Shown one piece after another: positions 1-9,690 of a stretch of DNA of 64,000 nt. The first letter of the stretch is position 1; every line of letters starts with the position of its first letter. The position numbers and the translations under genes are program-made. The notes under the pieces were generated by a model. It ran no database searches. It was not told the DNA's origin and saw only the letters and a list, made by a program, of their open reading frames with translations. This DNA comes from Saprospiraceae bacterium. Lineage in GTDB: Bacteria; Bacteroidota; Bacteroidia; Chitinophagales; Saprospiraceae. The stretch lies in NCBI GenBank assembly GCA_016710115.1, contig JADJLN010000024.1, forward strand, positions 133,929-197,928, written 5' to 3'.

Positions 1-1633
1 GCATTGCCATAGCCCAATTAAATTATCATATCGGCAACTTCGCCGGCAATCTGCAGAAAATGCGGGATGCCATTGACATTGCCCGGCAACAGCAAGCCGA
101 TCTGATCTGCTTTGCCGAACTCGCAGTGTGTGGCTATCCGCCTCGTGATTTCCTGGATTTTGATGACTTTATCGATCTGGCCGAAGAGGCGATTCATTCC
201 CTCGCTGCATTGTCAGTTGACATGGCCATTCTGGTTGGAGCACCCTGTCGAAATCCCGAGATCGAAGGAAAAGACCTGTACAATTCGGCGTATTTTCTCG
301 CTGAAGGAAAGATCCAGTACATCCAACACAAGACCTTGCTGCCGACTTATGATGTCTTTGATGAATACCGGTATTTCCAACCGGCGAGCAAATATCAAAC
401 AGTGGAGTTTAAGGGGAAACGAATCGCCTTGAGCATCTGTGAGGATATCTGGAACGTCGGCAATGAAAACCCGTTGTATACCATATGTCCACTGGATGAA
501 ATCATGCATGAGAAGCCGGATGTGATCATCAACCTGTCGGCGTCTCCGTTTTCCTACAAACAGGCTGAAGAACGCATCCGAGTGATCCGGGCCAATGTCG
601 AACGATACAGGATACCCCTGTTTTATATCAATCATGTCGGAGCACAAACCGAATTGCTGTTTGACGGAGGATCCGTCGTCATGGATCCGCACGGTTCCGT
701 ATTCTCCGAATTACCCTATTTTGAAGAATGCATCCAGACGGTAGACCTGGATGATGTCATGACAGGCCGGGCGCACACCGAACAACCCAAAGAAAAGATC
801 GCCCTGATTCACGACGCTCTTGTGATGGGACTGCGCAACTATTTTAGCAAACTCGGTTTTTCCAAAGCCATTCTCGGATTATCCGGAGGCATCGATTCGG
901 CTGTGACGGCAGCCTTGGCTGTTCGTGCCCTGGGGCAGAGCAGGTCACCGGCATTCTGATGCCTTCCCCATTTTCTTCCGGGCATTCGGTCGATGATGCA
1001 CGAACACTGGCGATCCGTCTGGGCATGCCGTATGAGATCATTCCCATTGCCCCCGGTTATGACACCATGATGTCCGTCCTGCAACCCTATTTTACCGATC
1101 GGCCTTTTGATGTTACGGAAGAAAATCTCCAGGCACGTCTTCGCGGAATGATCCTGATGGCATTTTCCAATAAATTCGGCCCCATCCTTCTCAACACCAC
1201 CAATAAAAGTGAGATGGCTGTTGGTTATGGCACACTGTATGGCGATCTGTGTGGGGGTCTTTCTGTATTGGGAGACGTCTATAAAACTGACGTTTATGCA
1301 CTTGCGGAATACATCAATAAAGACAGTGAGGTAATCCCTGAAAATTCCATATCCAAACCGCCCTCAGCAGAACTCCGACCAGGTCAGAAGGACAGTGACA
1401 GCCTGCCTGATTATGCGATCCTGGACCAGATCCTCTTCCAGTATATTGAAGGGCATCAAGGACCACAGGACATCATTTCCAAGGGGTTTGATGAAGCCCT
1501 GGTAAGACGCGTGCTGAGGATGGTAAACAGCAATGAATTCAAGCGTCATCAGACTGCACCTGTATTGCGTGTTTCACCCAAAGCATTTGGCATGGGTCGT
1601 CGAATGCCCATTGTGGGCAAGTATCTGTCCTGA
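1..1633 (+). CDS. nadE: Glutamine-dependent NAD+ synthetase, 5'-truncated by window edge and frameshifted
   Basis: Makes NAD+ from deamido-NAD+, ATP and glutamine in the cytosol, the last step of NAD synthesis. The frame is open from the first base and already reads the usual N-terminal nitrilase-fold sequence (IAIAQLNYHIGNF), so the true start lies before the window. The amidase triad is visible as Glu in CFAELAVCGYPP, Lys in KTLLPTYDVFDE and Cys in LSICEDIW. The synthetase P-loop is LGLSGGIDSAV. The frame breaks at the GGGG run 932-935: adding one G restores LGAEQVTGILMPSPFSSG and reading continues in the next frame to 1633. Both halves are otherwise intact and together match the usual length of about 540 residues. 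A missing G, real or a consensus error, is the simplest reading. Confidence 0.93.
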
Positions 1634-1690
1634 TCTCGGATCTTCTTTGTTAAATCCGTTTTACTCGTCCTGGATACCGATCAGCCTGGT

Positions 1691-1698
1691 TACTTTTG
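1691..1698 (+). promoter_or_regulatory. Bacteroidota -7 box TACTTTTG, 4 nt before the SPOR gene start
   Basis: Exact match to the TAnnTTTG -7 element used by the Bacteroidota primary sigma factor. Only four bases (AGTC) separate it from the ATG at 1703, so transcription should begin at or next to the start codon. Confidence 0.55.
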
Positions 1699-1702
1699 AG
1701 TC

Positions 1703-2119
1703 ATGTTCACTTCATTGATCCGTCTCTACGCATTCTGCGCTTGTTATTCTTTGATCCTGATCATGCCCGGTGCCGTCCAGGCACAACATGTTGTGTTCGA
1801 GGAAGAGCCCGGTATTCGTGACCTGATCGACCGGTATGTGACAGCCAATCGCGACCCGTCCCGATTGATCGATGTCTGGAAAATACAGATTTCTGCTACT
1901 GTCGATCGTCGACAGATGGAGCAGGCAAAACATGTGTTCCGGCAACGATATCCGGGTTACACCCTCAACTCGACCTATACTGAGCCTTACTACAAACTGC
2001 AGGTTGGCGCGTATGTCGACAAGCGAAAAGCCCAGTCTGTCGCGCACCGGCTGAAGCAGTATTACCCCGGGGTGTATCTGACACGGGACAAGGTGAAACT
2101 GGCAGACCTGACCGATTGA
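1703..2119 (+). CDS. Secreted SPOR-domain protein
   Basis: Small exported protein of 138 residues. An N-terminal hydrophobic segment (about residues 7-28, ending GAVQAQ) looks like a signal peptide. The C-terminal 75 residues form a SPOR-type repeat: WKIQISATVDRRQMEQA and later YYKLQVGAYVDKRKAQSVA followed by a Tyr-Pro-Gly loop. SPOR domains bind denuded septal peptidoglycan glycans, so a periplasmic cell-wall role fits. It ends 4 bp before rodA on the same strand, suggesting co-transcription with a wall-elongation gene. The exact target is inferred from the family. Confidence 0.8.
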   Translation: MFTSLIRLYAFCACYSLILIMPGAVQAQHVVFEEEPGIRDLIDRYVTANRDPSRLIDVWKIQISATVDRRQMEQAKHVFRQRYPGYTLNSTYTEPYYKLQVGAYVDKRKAQSVAHRLKQYYPGVYLTRDKVKLADLTD

Positions 2120-2123
2120 CCCT

Positions 2124-3527
2124 ATGTTGCAACCCAAGCGAAAACGGTTTGACGGGCTGCTCCTGATCCTCTATCTCAATCTGTTGATCATCGGGCTGTT
2201 TATGATCTATTCATCCGTCCAGACAGGAGGTGAACCATTGGATCTTCTGAACCTGCAATCTGCCCTGGGTCGTCAGGTACTCTTCTCTGGAGTATCCCTG
2301 GTGGCCATCCTGTTCATTCTGACGATATCCACAGAGTTCTGGAAGACCTTCGCCCCGTCCATCTATATTGTATCGATCGTCGGGTTGATCCTGGTCCTCT
2401 TTCTGGGAACCGTGATCAAGGGTGCCAGGTCCTGGTTTGCGCTGGGGCCCTTTTCATTCCAACCGGCCGAATTTGCCAAGCTCGGCACTCTGCTTTTGCT
2501 TTCTTCTTTTCTGAGCAACTTTAGAACGGATCTGGATGAGATCAAATATCAGGGTATTGCGCTGTCGATCCTGTTGCTCCCGGTTGGTCTGATCCTGTTC
2601 CAGCCCGACGCTGGCTCAGCTCTTGTTTTTACGGCATTACTGATTCCTCTCTATCGTGCCGGCTTCCCGTCAGGCTACTTTATCCTGGGGGGATTGATGG
2701 CGACCGTGTTTGTCCTCGCACTGGTCTTGCCGTTAGATATTCTTCTGTTCAGCATCCTGTTGATCGGCCTGGGCAGTCAGATGTTGGGTTTTGGTCGTCG
2801 AGAATTGTGGGCCATTGCGCTGGGGCTACTCGTTGTGCTCTCCATCGTGGCCTGGTATCAGGGGTTTCAATCACTGATGACCGGCCTGCTGTTCATCTTC
2901 ATGCTGATCCTGGGTATTCTGACCTATCGGGAAGGTCGTGGACGATATCTGGCATTCATCAGTTTATTGATGATCATCAGTGCCGGATTGGCGGTTTCCT
3001 CCTTTTTCCTGTACAACAACATATTGAAACCGCACCAGCAGGAACGGCTGGACGTATGGCTGAACCCGTCCCGTTGCGATCCTCGTGGCGCATTGTATAA
3101 TGTCTTGCAATCCAAGCTGGCAATTGCTTCGGGTGGACTGGAGGGCAAGGGGTTTCTGGAGGGAAACATTACCAAATTGAATTATGTCCCCGAACAGACG
3201 ACCGACTTCATCTTTTGCGCCATCGGTGAAGAACAGGGGTTTATCGGTACGTTTGGCATCATCCTTTTGTTCACCCTGTTGGTGCTGCGGTTGATCCAGA
3301 TCGCTGAACGACAGCGAAATGATTTTTCCCGATCATTCATTTATGGTGTCGCCGGCATCTTGTTCATCCATTACTTTGTCAATGTCGGTATGACGATGGG
3401 GCTGGTACCCGTCATTGGCATTCCACTGCCATTCCTGAGTTACGGTGGTTCATCCCTTCTGTTCTTCAGTGTTTTGATCGCAATCGTGCTCAAACTCGAC
3501 TATGGCAATCGGATCCGGGTCGGCTAG
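2124..3527 (+). CDS. rodA: Rod-shape-determining SEDS glycosyltransferase RodA
   Basis: Inner-membrane peptidoglycan polymerase of the SEDS (FtsW/RodA/SpoVE) family, 467 residues with about ten hydrophobic helices. Family landmarks are visible: WFALGPFSFQPAEFAKL, the long periplasmic loop with YNVLQSKLAIASGGLEGKGF, the TDFIFCAIGEEQGFIG segment, and the terminal signature IPLPFLSYGGSSL. It normally polymerises glycan strands together with PBP2 for lateral wall growth. The start at 2124 is 4 bp after the SPOR gene. Its stop codon shares the palindrome CTAG with the stop of the convergent M14 peptidase. RodA rather than FtsW is preferred because no division genes are near, but paralogue assignment by eye is not certain. 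Confidence 0.9.
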   Translation: MLQPKRKRFDGLLLILYLNLLIIGLFMIYSSVQTGGEPLDLLNLQSALGRQVLFSGVSLVAILFILTISTEFWKTFAPSIYIVSIVGLILVLFLGTVIKGARSWFALGPFSFQPAEFAKLGTLLLLSSFLSNFRTDLDEIKYQGIALSILLLPVGLILFQPDAGSALVFTALLIPLYRAGFPSGYFILGGLMATVFVLALVLPLDILLFSILLIGLGSQMLGFGRRELWAIALGLLVVLSIVAWYQGFQSLMTGLLFIFMLILGILTYREGRGRYLAFISLLMIISAGLAVSSFFLYNNILKPHQQERLDVWLNPSRCDPRGALYNVLQSKLAIASGGLEGKGFLEGNITKLNYVPEQTTDFIFCAIGEEQGFIGTFGIILLFTLLVLRLIQIAERQRNDFSRSFIYGVAGILFIHYFVNVGMTMGLVPVIGIPLPFLSYGGSSLLFFSVLIAIVLKLDYGNRIRVG

Positions 3528-5317
3528 GGGTTGATCCCTGTAAACGGCTTGAGTGACCAATCGACAGGGCCATCTATGGCCAGAATTGGATAGCGCAGAT
3601 GTGTCGGCTCATAATAATCCGAGTGTGTGTATATCCAGTCCAGTATCGCATTGGCCTCCTGTCTCATAGCCGGATTCTGGTCCAGCTCTCGATCCAGTTC
3701 CTTGCGTAGTGCTGGTTGACCTGCCAGGATTTCAGCAGCCAGATCTTCAAACACATAGGCAGAGAAATATTCTTTTTGGCCCAGGATACCATCCATGAAA
3801 TTCCAGACAAACCAGCTGTCCGGAGCTCGTGGATCCATAGTCGCCATCAGATATGCAATAGCCTCCTGATCAGATGGGATCCACAGATCACCTGCACGAA
3901 TGAAAATTGGTTCTTCCACCTCCCGCAGGACCACATTGGTATGTGGATAATGTCCCTCATAGGCCCGAGGAAAGGTGGTTTCTTCAACAATATAACCAAC
4001 CCGGGTGCGGACCATTGTATCGCGAACCACGCGAAACATCGACACCTGGTTGAGTGCCAGTCGTTCGGCAATCTGTGTATAGGCCTGGGGAAGAACCCAG
4101 CCATTCGGCCGGGTACTGGTCTGCACGCTTGTAAAATGGGGGAAATAGGGGATCTCCCGTTTCCACGGTTTGTCCCGATCGTAGTACAGTCTGGGCAGGC
4201 CAGTCACGACACTCGGTTTGTACCCGGCTGCATACCCGCCAAACAGCAGAGATACCTGACGGGTCGTATCCAGCTGCCAATGGATGGGCCAGATGGCTGT
4301 TGATCTGGCTTCTTTTCTCGCCTCCATTTTTGCTGCAATCAATTCATCTGTATGATGACGTGCAATTGACAGGATTGTCAGTAGAAACTGGTACGTACTG
4401 TGAACCCGGTCTGGAAACGGTTTGAGCATGTGTGTTTCCGGCATGAATCCCAGAGTTTGAAACAGGGCAGCATACCCTGTGGAATATCGAGGCAGGTCCA
4501 GAAACCCGTGGATCCCATTTTCCGGCGGCCCATCTGAATGAACATACGGGGTCATTGGCCACCCGGCAATGTCCATGCCGGCATACAGCTCAGGAAGCAG
4601 GATGGTTTGTTGGAATGCAGCCAACGCGGGAGGCAGTTTGTCCGGTTGAGTGGCGATCACGGTAATGGTGGCTTGATAATCAGCACCATTGGATGTATGT
4701 GTGTCCACAAACATATCAGGATCCCATTTATGAAACAAGCGCGTAAACGTCTGTGCATTCCGGGTATCACACTTGATAAAATCACGGTTCAGATCCAGAT
4801 TTCGGGCATTCCCCCGGAACCCCTGTTCTCTGGGTCCCTGCTGATTTGCCCGGTAGGAAGAACGGCGATCGAGCCCTCCATCCAGGTTGTAATACGGAAG
4901 AATGACAACCACAACCCGGTCCAACAACTTCTGGATGACCGGGTTGAAGACCATGTCTCTGGCCAGCATCAGACTGGCATCCACGCCTTCTGACTCGCCA
5001 GGATGGATCGCGTTATTGATCAGGATGACTGCCTTTCCAGAAGCATGGACACTGTCCGGATCAAATTGGCCATCCAGAGAGATGATCACTTCATGGATGG
5101 GTAAAAAACCGTCAGAGAATCCAAACGGCGAAGTTTTCACGAAGGTTGAAGATGCCGCCAGCTTCGCCAGAAAATCATGTGTTTCTTCAACTGATGCCGA
5201 CCATGTACTGTCTCGTTCAAACGGGGTCTTCCAGGAAAAATCAATGGGCTGGCTATTCAATCCTGACAGCAGGAAACAGCACAGGATTGTGTTCACAATA
5301 CGGAATAACATGGCCAT
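3524..5317 (-). CDS. Secreted M14-family zinc carboxypeptidase
   Basis: Predicted extracytoplasmic metallocarboxypeptidase, 597 residues from the ATG at 5317. The open frame extends further upstream, but only this start begins with a signal peptide (residues 2-22, hydrophobic ILCCFLLSG). The M14 zinc site is visible: His105 and Glu108 in NNAIHPGESEG, the Asn-Leu-Asp-Leu-Asn-Arg-Asp motif near residues 173-179, and His207 in MFVDTHTSNGADY. The C-terminal 250 residues resemble the accessory region common in Bacteroidota M14 proteins. The substrate is unknown. It is transcribed convergently with rodA and divergently from the ATPase gene. Confidence 0.85.
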   Translation of the reverse strand: MAMLFRIVNTILCCFLLSGLNSQPIDFSWKTPFERDSTWSASVEETHDFLAKLAASSTFVKTSPFGFSDGFLPIHEVIISLDGQFDPDSVHASGKAVILINNAIHPGESEGVDASLMLARDMVFNPVIQKLLDRVVVVILPYYNLDGGLDRRSSYRANQQGPREQGFRGNARNLDLNRDFIKCDTRNAQTFTRLFHKWDPDMFVDTHTSNGADYQATITVIATQPDKLPPALAAFQQTILLPELYAGMDIAGWPMTPYVHSDGPPENGIHGFLDLPRYSTGYAALFQTLGFMPETHMLKPFPDRVHSTYQFLLTILSIARHHTDELIAAKMEARKEARSTAIWPIHWQLDTTRQVSLLFGGYAAGYKPSVVTGLPRLYYDRDKPWKREIPYFPHFTSVQTSTRPNGWVLPQAYTQIAERLALNQVSMFRVVRDTMVRTRVGYIVEETTFPRAYEGHYPHTNVVLREVEEPIFIRAGDLWIPSDQEAIAYLMATMDPRAPDSWFVWNFMDGILGQKEYFSAYVFEDLAAEILAGQPALRKELDRELDQNPAMRQEANAILDWIYTHSDYYEPTHLRYPILAIDGPVDWSLKPFTGINP

Positions 5318-5414
5318 CCAGATCGATTTTTTTGGTAAATTAGGTGTTTCAAGGCAGATGGACCAACCAAAGAGGCCATCCAAAGAATAGTATCTTAGCC
5401 CGGTATCACAGCTC

Positions 5415-7835
5415 ATGGTAAAACCGGATTCCCACTTCACCCGATCTGCCCCTGATTTCCAGGACCTCCTGGAAGAGGTGGCCTCCAAACCGATGGGCAA
5501 GGACCGGATCAATGCGTTAGCTTCAGGAGCGACTACACTAACTGAACGCATCATTGCCTTTGGAAATGAGGCATATAAGCGTATAGGCAACAGGAACAGC
5601 CAACAGGAAGAAGATCGGTATGTGGAAATGGCCATCAATTATTCCTGGTCATTGACCGCAAAAGCAAATCTCTTGCTGTGGCGCGATATCATCTTCAGGC
5701 ATCACCAGGCGATTCTGGGTCATGAAATTGGCGAGGTCTCGAAAGAGGAACTGGCTGCTCTGGGAGAAAAAAGTATGCTCATCCTGGAGCAGGCAGGTCA
5801 GGAACTGGTCGAAAAGGCTATCCCGGCGAAATTGTCAGTACGACAGATGTCCAAATTGTGCAAGACCTGGGCACTGGAGAGCAATCCCTGGCCGGTATAT
5901 CGCGACCAGGTGAATGCCCTGACTGGACAGTGTGCCGACCTGGTGACAGCCAATACGCTTTTGCGACAATTGACCAGCCTGATCGCGTCACTTGGAAAAT
6001 CCATAGATCAAACCCTCGATCTGACCATCCAGGACCTGAATGCACTGCATGCCCATCTTGAACAGGTGGAAGAAGATCTGGCGGCCATTCCGGAAAAAAT
6101 CACCAAAACGGCCATCCAGAAGGTACTGGCCCGGATCGAGTCGGCTCACATCTTTTCGCGCGGTGCTATTTCCGGCAACCCTTTTTCCGATATTCTGGAA
6201 AAGTTTCTGTTACAAATGCCCGACAATCTCCTGATCCCGATGGATCTGCGTGCGGGCCAGATCCTGACTCAGGAAATCCGGTTGAGACGAAGTTTTCGAA
6301 CCTGGTTTGAAGCAGAGCTCATGCCACTTCTGTATGAGGTTATGGAGACCCGGGATGAACACCACAGTGGAACAGCGATAGTCCTGACCAATCTGAAAAA
6401 CAGATTGCTCCCAACCCTGGAAGCACCAACCAATGTGATTTCTTCCCAGCAGCGTCTGGAGCTCCAGCAATCCGTTCGGGATCGACGAAATGGCCTCCAG
6501 CCAGCCCGCGAATCCATGACGGCTCTCAGGGAGGAGGCGATGAATCGGTATTCTGCTTCGACCAGTGTTCGCGATATGCAACGAGCCGGTCGGAGTTTTT
6601 TGGCCATGCCTCTGGAAGCCTCTCTTCAACGGATGTCGGACCAGTCCAGTGCGCTGAGCGCACTTGTCGCAAATCGTTTCCGGAAGACCTGGGCGGTCAT
6701 CCTCTCCTGGCAACGACGCGCTCGTCGTGAAGTAGCCCTGAGTGTTGGAGAGCGTCTGCTTCGGTTTATCAAAATCCATACTCCGGATCCAGATTCGGAA
6801 ATGTATACCAGCCTCTTTCTAACCGGAGGTTTTGTCGGTGATGCCCTGTTGGTCAGCCGTCAGTCAGAACTGAAACGTGTTCAGCATTGTCTCAGGGAAT
6901 GGCGTGAAGGTTATCGTGGAACGGTTCTTCTCACCGGAGGCCGATACAGTGGCAAAACCATGTTTGTCGAATCGTTTGTCCGAAATCACTTTCCTTCCAC
7001 AACGATCCGATTACAACCGGGCCAGCCGATTATTCTGGCAGGTCGCACATTCAATACATCCTGTGATCTCGAACCGGCACTCGATTTTATTGGAAAATAT
7101 GCGTTGCAAAGCAAGGCGTTGATCTGGATCGATGATCTGGAAAACTGGTCCGAAGCAGGTGCCAGTCTCCATCGAAATGTGCGTCATCTGATTCGATTTA
7201 TGGACTCATATTCCCAGAAGCTGTTCTTCATTATCTCCACCAACCGAACCCTGCTCCCTCATCTGGATCGCCATCTGGGATTGTCGAATAGTTGCCAGAC
7301 GATCATTCATCTGGATCAACTCGATGTACAGAATTTGCAAAAGGCGATTCTGATCCGGCATGGTGCCACACATAAAACGCTGATTGATGATCAGGGACAT
7401 GCCTTTGAAACAGATCACTTTATCCGGGAAATCAGGCAGCTTTATCGATATACCCAGGGGAGTATTGGCATCGCATTATATCTCTGGGCCTCCCGCATCC
7501 GGATACATGGGGATCAGGAAGTGCGGCTTGCGGAGGTCCCGACACAGAGTTTGCCAATGGTTATTGATCACCGTAATTTCCCCCTGTTTCGGGTATTGCT
7601 GTTGTATCGACAGATCAATGAATATCGTCTGAGAAAACTGTTCGGCCCCTGTTTTGATGTGGAAATTTCTCCACTTGTTCGACGCTGGTTGAGTCTGGGT
7701 GTCTTGAGTCGCAGTCCGGAGGGCTGGCTGGAAATCCATCCCATCGTTGCATTTGAACTGGTGAAACAACTGGAGCGCTTTTCTGCAGAACCGCTCTATT
7801 CCGAATCTACACTGACAGCTTATGGAACCCATTAA
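5415..7835 (+). CDS. Large helical protein with C-terminal P-loop ATPase domain
   Basis: Unrecognised family, 806 residues. The first 450 residues are charged and helix-rich with no catalytic motif I can name. An ATPase domain follows. Walker A is GGRYSGKT at 508-515 and Walker B is ALIWIDDLE at about 568-576, followed by a sensor-like IISTNR segment. A winged-helix-like tail (LVRRWLSLGVLSRSPEGWLEIHP) ends the protein. This layout recalls STAND/AAA-type switch ATPases, but no family can be named by eye. Its end overlaps the start of the next gene by 14 bp, and that gene overlaps the antiporter, so the three are probably translated as one unit. A -7-like box TATCTTAG lies at about 5390. Confidence 0.75.
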   Translation: MVKPDSHFTRSAPDFQDLLEEVASKPMGKDRINALASGATTLTERIIAFGNEAYKRIGNRNSQQEEDRYVEMAINYSWSLTAKANLLLWRDIIFRHHQAILGHEIGEVSKEELAALGEKSMLILEQAGQELVEKAIPAKLSVRQMSKLCKTWALESNPWPVYRDQVNALTGQCADLVTANTLLRQLTSLIASLGKSIDQTLDLTIQDLNALHAHLEQVEEDLAAIPEKITKTAIQKVLARIESAHIFSRGAISGNPFSDILEKFLLQMPDNLLIPMDLRAGQILTQEIRLRRSFRTWFEAELMPLLYEVMETRDEHHSGTAIVLTNLKNRLLPTLEAPTNVISSQQRLELQQSVRDRRNGLQPARESMTALREEAMNRYSASTSVRDMQRAGRSFLAMPLEASLQRMSDQSSALSALVANRFRKTWAVILSWQRRARREVALSVGERLLRFIKIHTPDPDSEMYTSLFLTGGFVGDALLVSRQSELKRVQHCLREWREGYRGTVLLTGGRYSGKTMFVESFVRNHFPSTTIRLQPGQPIILAGRTFNTSCDLEPALDFIGKYALQSKALIWIDDLENWSEAGASLHRNVRHLIRFMDSYSQKLFFIISTNRTLLPHLDRHLGLSNSCQTIIHLDQLDVQNLQKAILIRHGATHKTLIDDQGHAFETDHFIREIRQLYRYTQGSIGIALYLWASRIRIHGDQEVRLAEVPTQSLPMVIDHRNFPLFRVLLLYRQINEYRLRKLFGPCFDVEISPLVRRWLSLGVLSRSPEGWLEIHPIVAFELVKQLERFSAEPLYSESTLTAYGTH

Positions 7836-8367
7836 TCCCGGCTGGACATCCTGGATTCTGTTAACGGCCCTGCTCAGTGGCCTCTGGTTGGTGGTACGCT
7901 TTCTGGAGCGCAGTTTTCCCGGATTTCTGCGTGCCCTGCCCTTACCTCCAACAAGCATTTTGATCCTCCGCCTGTTGCGGCGATGGCTGCCATTGATCAT
8001 CCTGCTTATACTGGCCTGGCGATTTCTACTGATCTCACCCGTCTCCAACGGGATATTTCTTCTCCTCATCGTCCTCGCAGGATTTCAGGCGATCCAGTCT
8101 TTTTTTCTGGGATGGACCATCCGCAGTCGACTGATGCTTTATCCGAATCCTTGGCTTCGTTGCGGTACGATCAGTGGCCGGGTCGACCGATTTGGTCTCC
8201 TCGGGGTGGATATTGTCAATCCACAAGGCAGGCACAACATTTTTTATCAACTCCTCAGCAAGAAGGGTTACAGCCTCTTGCCTTCCGGAGGAGAAGACAC
8301 CTTTCTGGACTTCCTCACCGGTTTGAACACCTGTCATCTATGGATATCCTGGCATCCTATAATCTGA
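7822..8367 (+). CDS. Small membrane protein with MscS beta-domain-like tail
   Basis: Protein of 181 residues with about three hydrophobic helices (residues 9-28, 53-75, 78-98). After them comes CGTISGRVDRFGLLGVDI, which resembles the beta domain of MscS-type mechanosensitive channels (G-x-V-x-x-i-g-l-x-T-x-i). The usual Ile-Pro-Asn turn after this strand is missing and replaced by NIFYQLLSKKGY, and there is no full MscS C-terminal vestibule. It overlaps the ATPase gene by 14 bp and the antiporter by 28 bp. It may be a shortened MscS relative acting as an adaptor or channel in a complex with its neighbours, which is inference. Confidence 0.6.
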   Translation: MEPINPGWTSWILLTALLSGLWLVVRFLERSFPGFLRALPLPPTSILILRLLRRWLPLIILLILAWRFLLISPVSNGIFLLLIVLAGFQAIQSFFLGWTIRSRLMLYPNPWLRCGTISGRVDRFGLLGVDIVNPQGRHNIFYQLLSKKGYSLLPSGGEDTFLDFLTGLNTCHLWISWHPII

Positions 8368-9647
8368 TCATCGAGGCAAGCCTCATTATTATCATTTCCT
8401 TTTTCTTCAGTGAACTGTCCAGAAAGACGAATGTGCCTGCGGTACTCATGTTGATTCTCCTGGGGATCGGTTTGCGGTTCGGTCTGGACAAACTCGGGAT
8501 GGGATATCTGGATTTCTTTCCCGTCCTGGAAATTCTGGGTATTGTGGGGTTGATCATGATCGTTCTCGAGGCCGCTCTGGAACTGGAATTGCGAAAAGAC
8601 AAACTGGTGCCTATCGGAAAAGCCATGCTGATCGCTATCCTGGGTTTGACCCTTTCAGTCTGGATAGCAGCGGCTATTCTGGAATACTATGTCCCAGGCA
8701 TGACCACCAGACAGGCTTGGATCTATGCGACGCCCCTTTCCATTCTCAGTAGTGCCATCATAATCCCCAGTGTCACCGGCCTGCAGTCAGCTAAAAAAGA
8801 GTTCCATATTTATGAAAGTACATTTTCGGATATCCTGGGGATCATGTTGTTCTATTTCCTGGTTGGACCCTATGAAAAAACGGGTGGTGGCGACTCTGTC
8901 GGCGGGTTTTTTGGCACTCTTTTCCTGACTATCCTGATCTCGGTTGTTGCCAGTTATCTGATCGTTGTGATCTTTCAGAACATTCGTTCCCAGGTGAAGT
9001 TGTTTCTCCTCATCGCTACCCTGTTACTGCTCTACGCACTGGGAAAACTGATGCATCTGTCTTCCCTCATCATCATTCTGATTTTCGGACTGCTGATTGC
9101 CAACAGGGGGATCTTCTTTCAGGGGAAACTGACCAGGTTCCTGCATGTTGAAAAAGCAAAGGATATCTATCACGGATTGCACATCGTCACGCTTGAATCA
9201 TCGTTTGTGGTCCGGACATTCTTCTTTGTCATCTTTGGTATTACGATCAGCCTGGCTTCTCTTGCCGACCACAATGTGGTCATCATCAGCCTGCTGATCC
9301 TGGCATCTATTTATGCCATTCGCTGGCTGTTATTACGCATCTTCATGGGCTCCAATATCACTCCGCAATGGGCTATTGCACCCAGGGGCCTGATCACAAT
9401 CCTGCTGTTCTATGCGATACCCGGTGAAGCCCAGGTAATCGCTTTTGAGCCGGGTATCCTTCTGTTTGTCATCCTGTTTACGGGGTTGATCATGACTGGT
9501 GCAATGATCTATGACAAGCGTCGTCACCTGCGTGCTATGCGCGTTGCCCAGAGTGTGCCTGTTGGCTATACACGTTGGGAGGCACCACAGGTTGAAAAGA
9601 AATCCAGCCTGGTTCAGGAAAGGACACCACCGAAAGGATTGGAATGA
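8340..9647 (+). CDS. Cation:proton antiporter (CPA family)
   Basis: Integral membrane protein of 435 residues with around 12 hydrophobic helices, resembling the Na+/H+ exchanger core (NhaP/CPA type): VPAVLMLILLGIGLRFG, then STFSDILGIMLFYFL with an acidic residue in the ion-site helix, and APRGLITILLFYAIP near the C-terminus. The ATG at 8340 was chosen because the upstream part of the open frame is antisense-like sequence overlapping the MscS-like gene. Start and upstream stop overlap by 28 bp, suggesting translational coupling. The role would be exchange of monovalent cations for protons across the inner membrane. The ion is not deducible. Confidence 0.82.
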   Translation: MDILASYNLIIEASLIIIISFFFSELSRKTNVPAVLMLILLGIGLRFGLDKLGMGYLDFFPVLEILGIVGLIMIVLEAALELELRKDKLVPIGKAMLIAILGLTLSVWIAAAILEYYVPGMTTRQAWIYATPLSILSSAIIIPSVTGLQSAKKEFHIYESTFSDILGIMLFYFLVGPYEKTGGGDSVGGFFGTLFLTILISVVASYLIVVIFQNIRSQVKLFLLIATLLLLYALGKLMHLSSLIIILIFGLLIANRGIFFQGKLTRFLHVEKAKDIYHGLHIVTLESSFVVRTFFFVIFGITISLASLADHNVVIISLLILASIYAIRWLLLRIFMGSNITPQWAIAPRGLITILLFYAIPGEAQVIAFEPGILLFVILFTGLIMTGAMIYDKRRHLRAMRVAQSVPVGYTRWEAPQVEKKSSLVQERTPPKGLE

Positions 9648-9690
9648 TTGTCCGACACATCGGTTATCTTCACCAGCCCTAGTTCTGCCA

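Noticed and set aside
5318..5638. N-terminal extension of the M14 peptidase
   Set aside because: It would overlap the divergent ATPase gene and hide the signal peptide. The text before residue 108 is not peptidase-like.
7983..8339. Long upstream extension of the antiporter reading frame
   Set aside because: The first 119 codons lie inside the MscS-like gene in another frame and read as low-quality Arg/Ser/His-rich text. The antiporter family sequence begins at the ATG at 8340.
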